From contig NZ_CP059556.1 in NCBI RefSeq assembly GCF_024734405.1, positions 3,844,001 through 3,908,000 on the forward strand: 64,000 nt of DNA, written 5' to 3'. Source of the stretch: Saccharopolyspora gregorii. GTDB lineage: Bacteria > Actinomycetota > Actinomycetes > Mycobacteriales > Pseudonocardiaceae. Both the position numbers and the translations under genes were made by a program. Below the pieces are notes generated by a model. The model saw nothing but the letters and a program-made list of their open reading frames with translations, did no database searches and was not told the origin of the DNA. Each line of letters begins with the position of its first letter. The stretch's first letter is position 1. Positions 29,761-37,951 of the stretch are shown here, piece after piece.

Positions 29761-31938
29761 ATGGGGCTCGACGACGGGCCGGGTGCGGTGCGGGCGGGTC
29801 GCGCGGCGCGCGCCGTGCTGGCGGGCGCGCGGTCGTTCCGCGCCGCCGCGCACGGGCTGCTCGCCGAACCGGACCGGCTGCGCGAGCAGGCCCGGCAGCA
29901 GTACGACGCGTTCCGGCAGCGGGAGGCGTGGGAGCGGCTGCGCGGGATGCCGGTCGGCAGGCTCCGCGACGCCGCGCGGACCAGGTTGCGGCTCGGCGAG
30001 CTGGAGCGCGCCGGGTACCGCACCGCCGCCGACGTGGCCGCCGCGACCCCGGAACTGCTGCAGGCCGTGCCCGGCGTCGGCCCGGCCACCGCGCAGGAGG
30101 CCGCGGCCGCCGCCGCGCGGCTCGCGCGGGCGAGCGCGCAGGACGTGGTGCTGCGCATCGACCCGGACCGGCGCGACCCCGAGCACGCCGCGCTGCTGGC
30201 GACCGTGCGGGCCTGGGAACTCGCCGGCGAGCGGATCTCGGCGCAGCAGCAGGAGATCCGGCGCGGCCTCGACGCGCTGGACGAGCTGGAACCGGTGGCG
30301 CAGCGAGCGGGCAGCAGGCTGCGGATGTGGTTCACCGGGGCCGCCCGCCGCACCACCGCGCTCGACGCGCTGGCGCGGGTGGACGAGCTGCTCGCCGAAC
30401 CCGGCATCCGGCGGATCGCCGCAGCGCAGCCGACTCCCGACGTCGAACGGCCCGATGAGCTGTGGCAGGACTACGAACGCCGCGCCGCCACCTACAACAC
30501 GCTGCTCGCCGAGCTCACCGGCCACGCCGGGACCGCCGCCGGAGCCACCACCGGGCAGCTGCCGCCGGAGCAGGAGCGGCAGGTCACCGCGACCGGGCTC
30601 GACACCGGCCTGATGCGGGTCGCGCTGCGCGGCTACCAGGCGTTCGGCGCGAAGTTCGCGCTGGCGCGGCGGAAGTCGATCCTCGGCGACGAGATGGGCC
30701 TGGGCAAGACGGTGGAGGCGCTGGCCGCGATGGCGCACCTCACCGCGCGCGGCGGCACCCACTTCCTGGTGGTGTGCCCGGCCGGAGTGCTGATCAACTG
30801 GGTGCACGAGACGTCCCGGCGCAGCGCCCTCGTCCCGCACCCGCTGCACGGCCCGCACCGGGACGCCGCCACCCGCGAGTGGCTGCGCGACGGCGGGATC
30901 GCCGTCACCTCCTTCGACACCCTGCAACGGCTGCGCGGGGTGGCGGACGCGCCGCTGTCGATGGTCGTGGTGGACGAGGCGCACTACGTGAAGAACCCGC
31001 AGGCGCAGCGCTCCCGCGCGGTGGTGTCCCTGGTGGGCCGGGCGGACCGCGCGCTGCTGCTCACCGGCACCCCGATGGAGAACCGCGTCGACGAGTTCCG
31101 CACCCTCGTCGGCTACCTGCAACCGGAGGTGGCCGCGCGGCTCGACGCGCGGGACGCGCTGGCGCCGGGCCGGTTCCGGCGGGCGGTGGCACCGGTGTAC
31201 CTGCGGCGCAACCAGGAGGACGTGCTCACCGAACTGCCCGAGCTCATCGAGCTGGAGGACTGGGTCGAGCTCACCGGCGCCGACGACACCGCCTACCGGA
31301 ACGCGGTGGCGTCGGGGAACTTGATGGCGATGCGGCGCACCGCCTACGAGCAGGCCGGTTCGGCGAAGCTGGCGCGGCTGCGGGAGATCGTCGAGGAAGC
31401 CGCGCAGCAGCGGTGGAAGGTCGTCGTGTTCACCTTCTTCCGGCCGGTGCTCGCCGCCGTCCGCGAGGCCGTCGGGCCCGCCGCGATGCCGAAGGACCTG
31501 GACGGCGACCTCACCGACAAGCAAGGGCTCGTCGACGAGTTCTCCGAACGGGACGGGCACGCCGTGCTGCTCGCGCAGATCGACGCGGGCGGCACCGGGC
31601 TCAACATCCAGGCCGCGAACGTGGTGGTGCTCGCCGAACCGCAGCTGAAACCCAGCGCGGAGGAGCAGGCCATCGCCCGCTGCCACCGGATGGGCCAGAC
31701 CCGCAAGGTCCACGTGCACCGCATCCTCGCCAAGGACACCGTGGACCAGCGGCTCCGCGAACTCCTCGAGGGCAAGTCGCGCCTGTTCGACGCCTACGCC
31801 CGGGAGAGCGCCGCGAAGCTCACCGACCCCGAGGCGCTCAACACCCGGCCTCTGGACGAACGCCGCCTGCACGACGCCACCGTCCCCGTCGAACGCCGCA
31901 TCGTCGAGGTGGAACGCGACCGCCTCGGCCTCGGCTGA
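29761..31938 (+). CDS. SNF2-family DEAH helicase with N-terminal helix-hairpin-helix
   Basis: This 725-residue protein starts with a helical region and a helix-hairpin-helix-like segment (about 75-125, VPGVGPATAQEAA). A SNF2 ATPase follows: motif I GDEMGLGKT near 310, motif II DEAH near 407, LLTGTPMENR, and the C-terminal helicase lobe with GGTGLNIQAANVVVLAEP and a final QAIARCHRMGQTRKVHVHRI motif. It probably translocates on DNA to remodel protein-DNA complexes. ATG 29761 follows GGGGAGGAAGC. It stands alone between the cobalamin importer and the P450, in the opposite direction to both. The cellular role is unknown. Confidence 0.9.
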   Translation: MGLDDGPGAVRAGRAARAVLAGARSFRAAAHGLLAEPDRLREQARQQYDAFRQREAWERLRGMPVGRLRDAARTRLRLGELERAGYRTAADVAAATPELLQAVPGVGPATAQEAAAAAARLARASAQDVVLRIDPDRRDPEHAALLATVRAWELAGERISAQQQEIRRGLDALDELEPVAQRAGSRLRMWFTGAARRTTALDALARVDELLAEPGIRRIAAAQPTPDVERPDELWQDYERRAATYNTLLAELTGHAGTAAGATTGQLPPEQERQVTATGLDTGLMRVALRGYQAFGAKFALARRKSILGDEMGLGKTVEALAAMAHLTARGGTHFLVVCPAGVLINWVHETSRRSALVPHPLHGPHRDAATREWLRDGGIAVTSFDTLQRLRGVADAPLSMVVVDEAHYVKNPQAQRSRAVVSLVGRADRALLLTGTPMENRVDEFRTLVGYLQPEVAARLDARDALAPGRFRRAVAPVYLRRNQEDVLTELPELIELEDWVELTGADDTAYRNAVASGNLMAMRRTAYEQAGSAKLARLREIVEEAAQQRWKVVVFTFFRPVLAAVREAVGPAAMPKDLDGDLTDKQGLVDEFSERDGHAVLLAQIDAGGTGLNIQAANVVVLAEPQLKPSAEEQAIARCHRMGQTRKVHVHRILAKDTVDQRLRELLEGKSRLFDAYARESAAKLTDPEALNTRPLDERRLHDATVPVERRIVEVERDRLGLG

Positions 31939-31941
31939 TCC

Positions 31942-33156
31942 TCACCAGGTGACGGGGAGGGCGTGCAGGCCGAAGATGGCCGCGTCGTTCTTCAGGGGGA
32001 GGTCGTCGAGGGAGGCGTCGGGGCGCAGGCCGGGGATCTTGCGGAACAGGGTGTTGTAGACGATCTCCAGCTCCATCCGGGCCAGGTTCTGGCCGAGGCA
32101 CTGGTGCGGGCCGTAGCCGAACGCGACGTGCTGGCGGGCGCCGCGCTCCACGTCGATCTCCTCGGGGCGCTCGAACGCGGCCGGGTCGCGGTTGGCGGAG
32201 CCGCCGAGCGCGAACACGCCCTCCCCCGCCTTGATGGGCTGGCCGCCGATCTCCAGGTCGTCCTTGGCGATCCGCACCGTGATCAGGTCGGTGATGCTGA
32301 AGTAGCGCAGCAGCTCGTCCACGACGTCGAGGGTGCGTCCCGGTTCGGCGATGACCCGGTCCCGCAGCCGCGGGTTCTGCATCAGCGCCAGCGAGCCCAG
32401 CGAGATCATGTTGCCGGTGGTGTCGTGCCCGGCGGTCAGCAGCAGGAACGCGAGGTCCACGAGCTCGGCGTGGTCGTAGGAGCGCTCCTCGGCCGGTTTC
32501 GCGGCCTGTCGGCTGAGCAGGTCGTCGCCGGGCTCCGCCTCCTTCGCCGTCACCAGTTCGTCCAAGTAGGACTGGAGGTCGAAGAAGGCGCGCTGCCGGG
32601 CCAGCGGCGGCTCGGTGGTGTTGAGCATCGTCGAGGTGCGGTCCTCGAAGAACTCGTGGTCGGCGTAGGACACGCCGAGCAGTTCGCAGATCACCAACGA
32701 CGGCACCGGGAACGACAGCGCGCGCACCAGGTCGGCGGGCTTCGGCCCGGCCAGCATAGCGTCCACCGCCTCGTCGACGATCTGCTGGACGCGGGGGCGC
32801 AGCGCCTCGGTCTTGCGCACGGTGAACTCGCCGACGACGGCGCGGCGGGCGCGGGTGTGCACCGGCGGATCCATCCCGGCCAGCGACAGGGTGGAGTCGT
32901 TGTCGCTCTTGGCGAGCTCCACCATGTGCGGGAAGTCCGGGTCGCCGCGGTCGGAGCTCAGCCGCGGGTCGATGAGCGCCTTGCGCACGTCCTCGTAGCG
33001 GGTGACGATCCACGCGTGCCTGCCGGTGGGCAGCAGCACCCGCTGCACCGGCGAGTTCTCCCGCAGCTCCGGGTACTCGTCCGGTAGCCGGTACGGGCAC
33101 CTCCGCGGCGGCGGGAACGCCAAGGCGGTGTCGTCGTGTTCGACCATCTCGGTCAC
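31942..33156 (-). CDS. Cytochrome P450, probable polyketide tailoring enzyme
   Basis: This 404-residue CYP107/CYP105-type enzyme has I-helix AGHDTT, K-helix DELLR and heme segment FGYGPHQCLGQNLARMELEI with its Cys ligand. GTG 33156 is chosen for the AAGGGATGG leader; an ATG at 33147 is possible. It is the last gene of the minus-strand run from the polyketide synthase and lies 100 bp after the methyltransferase, so late hydroxylation or epoxidation of the polyketide is likely but inferred. It is clearly different from the P450 at 2395-3600. Confidence 0.9.
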   Translation of the reverse strand: MTEMVEHDDTALAFPPPRRCPYRLPDEYPELRENSPVQRVLLPTGRHAWIVTRYEDVRKALIDPRLSSDRGDPDFPHMVELAKSDNDSTLSLAGMDPPVHTRARRAVVGEFTVRKTEALRPRVQQIVDEAVDAMLAGPKPADLVRALSFPVPSLVICELLGVSYADHEFFEDRTSTMLNTTEPPLARQRAFFDLQSYLDELVTAKEAEPGDDLLSRQAAKPAEERSYDHAELVDLAFLLLTAGHDTTGNMISLGSLALMQNPRLRDRVIAEPGRTLDVVDELLRYFSITDLITVRIAKDDLEIGGQPIKAGEGVFALGGSANRDPAAFERPEEIDVERGARQHVAFGYGPHQCLGQNLARMELEIVYNTLFRKIPGLRPDASLDDLPLKNDAAIFGLHALPVTW

Positions 33157-33188
33157 AGCAGACCATCCCTTATCAACGATCGGCGGGG

Positions 33189-33239
33189 AGGTGAACGGCC
33201 CACCGGCCCGCGTTCCCGGGACGGATGGGCCATTCACCT
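33189..33239. repeat. 51-bp palindromic repeat, copy between methyltransferase and P450
   Basis: AGGTGAACGGCCCA and TGGGCCATTCACCT at the two ends form a 14-bp stem with one mismatch. The length is 51 bp and the arms match those of the repeats at 24319-24528, while the loop differs. It could form a hairpin in the transcript between the two genes. Confidence 0.75.
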
Positions 33240-33256
33240 GGGGGGACCCGCGGAGA

Positions 33257-34078
33257 TCAGGCGGGCTTCTCGGCGGTCAGCAGGACCGAGCCGAACTCGT
33301 CCACGTCCACCATGTCGGCGGGGCTGAACTTCGTGTCCGCCTCCTCCTGGAAAACCGGGTCGAGCTGGTCGTTGGCGGCGCTCATCTGCTGGAAGGTGGG
33401 GCGCACGCTCTGCTCGGTGATGTCGAGCAGTTCGGCGAACCGCAGCCCGGCGCGGCGCAGCATCGGCAGGTAGTCGTCCCCGTCGGCGAGGGTCATGATG
33501 AAGTCGCGCAGGCAGCGGTCCACGTGCTCCTGCTTGTCCGCGGGAATGGGGCCGCGGGCGAAGAAGTCGGTGAGGGTGAGCCGGCCGCCGGGCTTGAGCA
33601 CGCGCTGGATCTCGCTCAGCACCTGCTCGCGGTCGGGCATGTGGAAGATCGACTCGATGGCGATGGCCGCGTCGAAGGACGCGTCGGGGAACGGCAGGTT
33701 CATCGCGTCGGCGTGCTGGAACTCGACCTGGCCGGCGAGCCCGGCGTCCTGCGCGAGCTCGGTGGCGCGGCTGATCTGGTCCCGGCTGATGGACACGCCG
33801 GTGACGTGGGCGCCGGTGCGGGCGGCGATGCGGCTCGCGGGCTGGCCGAGTCCGCAGCCGACGTCGAGCACGCGGTGCCCGGCCCGCAACCGCAACCGCT
33901 CGGTCATCATGTCGGTGAGCCGGTCGGCGGCCTCCACCAGCGGCACCTCGGTGTCGTCGAGGTCCCAGAATCCTAGGTGCAGGCTGCCGCCGGTGCCTTC
34001 GGTGTCGAGCGCGGTGAGGCGGTCGTAGAGCAGACCGACCTCTTCGGGGACGGACAGGGTGGCGTTCTGGGCGGACAT
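33257..34078 (-). CDS. SAM-dependent methyltransferase, natural-product tailoring type
   Basis: This 273-residue class I methyltransferase has motif I VLDVGCGLGQPA near residue 70, followed by TGVSISRDQI, DAMNLPF and LKPGGRLTLTDFF. The family includes enzymes that O- or C-methylate macrolides, rifamycins and terpenes. ATG 34078 follows AGAAGGAAGG. With the P450 it forms a small unit at the end of the polyketide cluster, so methylation of the released product is the likely role. Confidence 0.87.
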   Translation of the reverse strand: MSAQNATLSVPEEVGLLYDRLTALDTEGTGGSLHLGFWDLDDTEVPLVEAADRLTDMMTERLRLRAGHRVLDVGCGLGQPASRIAARTGAHVTGVSISRDQISRATELAQDAGLAGQVEFQHADAMNLPFPDASFDAAIAIESIFHMPDREQVLSEIQRVLKPGGRLTLTDFFARGPIPADKQEHVDRCLRDFIMTLADGDDYLPMLRRAGLRFAELLDITEQSVRPTFQQMSAANDQLDPVFQEEADTKFSPADMVDVDEFGSVLLTAEKPA

Positions 34079-34476
34079 GGTGGCCTTCCTTCTGTTCTCA
34101 CTGGACCGGAGCGGTTCGGTGGCGTCCGCGCGATCGGCGGCGACCTGGCGCCCGGAGGTCGTTGCTGTGCCGGGGAAGCTGCGTCGGGGATTCCGTGCTG
34201 TCGTGGGGAGACCGGGCCGCGTCGGAGGTTGTCGGAGAAACGGCGCCGCAGCGGAGTTCCGCCGCCGCACGGGGAAACCGCCCTGCCCCGGACGATCGGG
34301 GCACACCGGAGATCGGCCGCGTCAATCGAAAACCCTTGCTGCGCCGAGGAATCGCGGCGTGATCGACGAACCGCCCCCCTCCCGGAAACTACACCGGCCG
34401 CGGGCCGACGTGGGACGCTTTCGCGGATTCTGCCGGAACCACTGGGGAATTCACTGGTCTTGATCTCCTGATCGGA
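34079..34476. other. Non-coding gap upstream of methyltransferase-P450 unit
   Basis: This 398-bp region without a credible gene is less GC-biased than its neighbours. It presumably holds the minus-strand promoter of the methyltransferase and the leader after the CurA-type gene. CTGATC-G-GATCAG (34468-34480) is a small palindrome over the stop codon of the reductase gene. I found no convincing -35/-10 pair. Confidence 0.5.
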
Positions 34477-35490
34477 TCAGCCGACGCGCACGAGGGTCTT
34501 GCCGGTGTTCTTCCCGCCGAGCATGTCCAGGAAGGCCTGCGGGGTGTTCTCGACGCCCTGCACCACGGTCTCCCGGCACCGCACGTCGCCGCGGGCTAGC
34601 CAGCCGCCCATCTCCGCGAGGAACCGGTCCTTGACGTGCTCGTAGTGGCCCACCAGGAATCCGCGCAGCGTGATGCCCTTGCCGATGGCCTGCACCAGGT
34701 TCCGCGGCCCCACCACCTCCCCGCGCTCGTTGTACTGGGAAATGGCGCCGCACAGCGCGAATCGGGCGCCGGGCCTCGCCAGCAGCAGGGCGGCGTCCAG
34801 GTGGTCGCCGCCGACGTTGTCGAAGTAGACGTCGAACCCGTCCGGGGAGGCCTTGACCAGTTGCTGCCAGATCGGCCCGTCCCGGTAGTCGAAGGCGCGG
34901 TCGAACCCGAGTTCCTCGGTCAGGTAGCGCACCTTCGCCGGGCCGCCCGCCGAGCCGATGACCTTGGCGGCGCCGCGCAGCTTCGCGATCTGACCGACGA
35001 TCGAGCCGACGGTGCCCGCCGCGCCGGAGACGAACACCGTGTCGCCGGGCCGGAACTCGGCGGCTTCGAGCAGTCCGGCGTAGGCGGCGTGGCCGGGCAT
35101 GCCGAGCGCGCCCAGGTACGCCTCGGGCGGGGTGGCGGTGGTGTCCACCCGGGTCGCGCCGGCGGCGCCGACCACGGCGTACTCGCGCCAGCCGAGCCCG
35201 TGCAGCACCACGTCACCGGCCGCGAGCTGCGGGGACCGCGACACGAGGACTTCGCCGACCGCACCACCTTCGAGGGGTTTGCCGATCTGGAACGGCGGCA
35301 CGTAGGTGCGCACGTTGTTCATCCGCCCCCGCATGTACGGGTCGACGCTGAGCACCAGGTTGCGCACCAGCACCTGGCCGGGCCCGACGTCGGGCAGGTC
35401 GGCCCGGGCGACGGTGAAGTTCTCGGGGACCGGCATCCCGTCCGGCCGGGAGGCCAGCCGGATCTCGGTTCCCGCGGTCGGCGCGGTCAT
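34477..35490 (-). CDS. NADPH-dependent MDR reductase (CurA/leukotriene-B4 dehydrogenase type)
   Basis: This 337-residue medium-chain reductase lacks the zinc ligands and belongs to the family of bacterial CurA and leukotriene B4 12-hydroxydehydrogenase, which reduce alpha,beta-unsaturated ketones. The N-terminal barrel holds VLVRNLVLSVDPYMRGRM, and the Rossmann motif is SGAAGTVGS. ATG 35490 follows GAGGAGG and lies 15 bp after the AT-PfaD gene, so it is in the polyketide operon. It may saturate one double bond of the product or a precursor. Confidence 0.88.
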   Translation of the reverse strand: MTAPTAGTEIRLASRPDGMPVPENFTVARADLPDVGPGQVLVRNLVLSVDPYMRGRMNNVRTYVPPFQIGKPLEGGAVGEVLVSRSPQLAAGDVVLHGLGWREYAVVGAAGATRVDTTATPPEAYLGALGMPGHAAYAGLLEAAEFRPGDTVFVSGAAGTVGSIVGQIAKLRGAAKVIGSAGGPAKVRYLTEELGFDRAFDYRDGPIWQQLVKASPDGFDVYFDNVGGDHLDAALLLARPGARFALCGAISQYNERGEVVGPRNLVQAIGKGITLRGFLVGHYEHVKDRFLAEMGGWLARGDVRCRETVVQGVENTPQAFLDMLGGKNTGKTLVRVG

Positions 35491-35505
35491 CAGGACCTCC
35501 TCGTA

Positions 35506-37950
35506 TCAGCCGACGGGTTCGGGCCGGGGGCCCAGGGTGGCCTGCCAGTGCTCGACGGCCGCGCCGATGGTCTCGACGGCACCGTCCAGCAGCAGGCGGC
35601 CGATCTCGTCCACGTGCCGGTGCTGCCACGGGTGCAGCTCGGTGCCCCGCACCCAGTCGTTGAAGGCGCCGAGCGCGGGACCGGTGTGCACCTGGCGGTT
35701 GACCTTGTCGTGCTCGTCGCCGCTCATCGCGAGCGTGGTGCTGTAGTGGAAGTACCAGCGGAACAGCCGCGCCAGCTTCAGCTTCGGCTGCTGCTCGGCC
35801 TGCGCGATCTGCGCTTCGCGGCCGCGGGAGCGCAGGTGGGCGCACACCTCGTCCCACACCTCCTCGGCGCTGCGGCGGAAGTAGGTGCGTTCGACGAGTT
35901 TCCTGGTGCGCAGCGGGATCTGCTCCCAGCCGTCGTAGTGCGCGTGCAGCGCGAACAGCTTGTTCGCCCGCGTCGGGAAGAACACGCCCTTGCGCAGCAC
36001 CTGCACCTGGGCGCCCATCTCGAACATGTCGCCCGCCGGGGCGTAGCCGGTGTCGTCGACGCCGATGTCCTGCAGCACGTCCTTCACGGGTGCGCTCATC
36101 GCCGATTCGGCGGTGCACTGGTTGATCGAGCCGGTGAGCACGTAGTCGGCGCCGAGCAGGAACGCGGCGGCCACCGCCGACGGCGTGCCGATACCACCGG
36201 CGAGGCCGAGGCAGATCGGTTCGGCGTAGCCGTGCTCGCGCACCGCGCGCTGCCGCAGCCCCAGCATCGCGGGCATCAGCACCGCCGCGATGCCGCCGTC
36301 GGTGTGCCCGCCGGAGTCGGCCTCGACGGTGAGGTCGTGGCTCATCGGCACCTGGGCCGCCAGCCGCACCTGTTCGTCGGTGAGCGAGCCCTCCGCGCGC
36401 AGGCCGTCCAAGATGGACCGCGGTGGTGGCGCCAGGAACTCGGCGGCGATCTCGGGACGGGACACCTTCGCGAGGATCCGGTGCTCGCACAACGGCTTCC
36501 CGTCCGGACCGGCGCGCAGCCCGCTGGCGCGGAACCGCACCAGCGCCGGGGTGATCCGGACGAACGCGGAGGCCTCGACGGTGCGCACGCCGAGCCGCAG
36601 CAGCAGCTCCACCTGCTCGCGCTCGGCCGCGGGATCGTCGTGGTCGGCCAGCAGGTTCACCCCGTAGGCCCGGCCGTGCGGCAGGCCGCGCTGGATCTCG
36701 CGGACGCCGTGCTCGACCTCGGCGGGCGGGAGCCCACCGGTGCCGAGCACGCCGAGCATGCCCGCACGGCCGAAGCGCACCACCATCTCCGGGGAGGCGA
36801 CCCCGCGGTAGAGCCCGCCACCGGCGTAGGCGTAGCGCAGGCCGTGGCGGCGGCGGAACACCTCGCTGCCGAGGTGGGTGGCGCGCTCGTCGGCGGCGGG
36901 AGGCTCGGTCGGCACCACCGGCGGTGCGGAACTCCCGTCGACCGGCGCGGTTCGCTCCGGAGCGCGGGGCCGCGCCGGTTCCGGGCTCGGGGCCGGTTCC
37001 GGGTGCGGCACGGCCTCGGCCACGGGTTCCGGACGGGATGCCGGTTCTGGTCGCAGCGCCGGTTCGGCCACCGATCCCGGACGCGGTCCCGGTTCCGCCA
37101 CCGGCTCCGGTCGCGGCGCGGCGCGAATCTGCTCGACGAGCTTGCCGACGACGCGCCCGCCGAGCTCCACGAACTCGGTGACACCCGCGTCCAGCAGGTG
37201 CCGCACGCCTTCCGTCCACCGCACCGGGCTGACCACCTGCTCGGCCAGCAGCCGCGCGGTCTCCCCCGGCGGGTACGGCAGCGCGGTGGCGTTCGCGATC
37301 ACCGGCACCAGCGGATCGCCGAGCCGGAATTCCGCCAGGTAGCGGGAGAATTCCTCCTTCGCGGCCGCCATCAGCGGGGAGTGGAACGCGCCGGAGACGT
37401 TCAGCCGGGCGCAGCGGACCTCGCGCGCCTCCAGGTACGGCACCAGGTCGCCGATCACCTCGACCGCGCCGGAGACGACCTGCTGCGCGGGCGCGTTGTC
37501 GTTGGCCACGACCAGCGAACCGAACCCGCCCTCGGCGAGCAGTTCCCGCAGCCGCGGCGGTTCCAGCCCGAGCACGGCGACCATGCCGCCACCGCGCGCC
37601 TGCGCCATCAGCTCCCCGCGGCGCCGCACCAGCCGCAGCCCGGTGGCGAAGTCGAAGGCGCCCGCCGCGTGCAACGCGCAGTACTCGCCGAGGCTGTGCC
37701 CGGCGTACCGGTCGGCCGCGCCGCCGTCCTCGCGCCACCGCCGGTGCGCCAGGGTGCCGACGACGTACAGCGCGGGCTGCGTGCAGCGGGTGTCGCCCAG
37801 CTCCTTGTCCGGGTCCTCCAGGCACAACCGCCGGATCGAGCGGCCGAGGATCTCGGAGGCCTCCTGCTCGGCGTCCGGGTAGGCGTCGAACAGCTCCGCA
37901 CCCATGCCGCGCCGCTGCGCGCCCTGCCCGGGGAAGATCACCGCCCGCAC
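35506..37950 (-). CDS. Trans-acyltransferase / PfaD-type enoyl reductase fusion
   Basis: This 814-residue protein has two catalytic parts. Residues 1-285 are a malonyl-CoA:ACP acyltransferase with GQGAQ, nucleophile Ser in GHSLGE near 87 and GAFHSPLM, the sequence expected for malonate. Residues 285-370 are a Pro/Glu-rich linker of EP repeats. Residues 375-805 are a PfaD-type FMN enoyl reductase with GLAGGIGTPSAVAAAFLLGADYVLTGS and the C-terminal helical part. It loads all AT-less modules of the adjacent synthase in trans and can reduce selected double bonds. GTG 37950 starts one base after the synthase stop, indicating tight coupling. Confidence 0.95.
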   Translation of the reverse strand: MRAVIFPGQGAQRRGMGAELFDAYPDAEQEASEILGRSIRRLCLEDPDKELGDTRCTQPALYVVGTLAHRRWREDGGAADRYAGHSLGEYCALHAAGAFDFATGLRLVRRRGELMAQARGGGMVAVLGLEPPRLRELLAEGGFGSLVVANDNAPAQQVVSGAVEVIGDLVPYLEAREVRCARLNVSGAFHSPLMAAAKEEFSRYLAEFRLGDPLVPVIANATALPYPPGETARLLAEQVVSPVRWTEGVRHLLDAGVTEFVELGGRVVGKLVEQIRAAPRPEPVAEPGPRPGSVAEPALRPEPASRPEPVAEAVPHPEPAPSPEPARPRAPERTAPVDGSSAPPVVPTEPPAADERATHLGSEVFRRRHGLRYAYAGGGLYRGVASPEMVVRFGRAGMLGVLGTGGLPPAEVEHGVREIQRGLPHGRAYGVNLLADHDDPAAEREQVELLLRLGVRTVEASAFVRITPALVRFRASGLRAGPDGKPLCEHRILAKVSRPEIAAEFLAPPPRSILDGLRAEGSLTDEQVRLAAQVPMSHDLTVEADSGGHTDGGIAAVLMPAMLGLRQRAVREHGYAEPICLGLAGGIGTPSAVAAAFLLGADYVLTGSINQCTAESAMSAPVKDVLQDIGVDDTGYAPAGDMFEMGAQVQVLRKGVFFPTRANKLFALHAHYDGWEQIPLRTRKLVERTYFRRSAEEVWDEVCAHLRSRGREAQIAQAEQQPKLKLARLFRWYFHYSTTLAMSGDEHDKVNRQVHTGPALGAFNDWVRGTELHPWQHRHVDEIGRLLLDGAVETIGAAVEHWQATLGPRPEPVG

Positions 37951-37951
37951 G

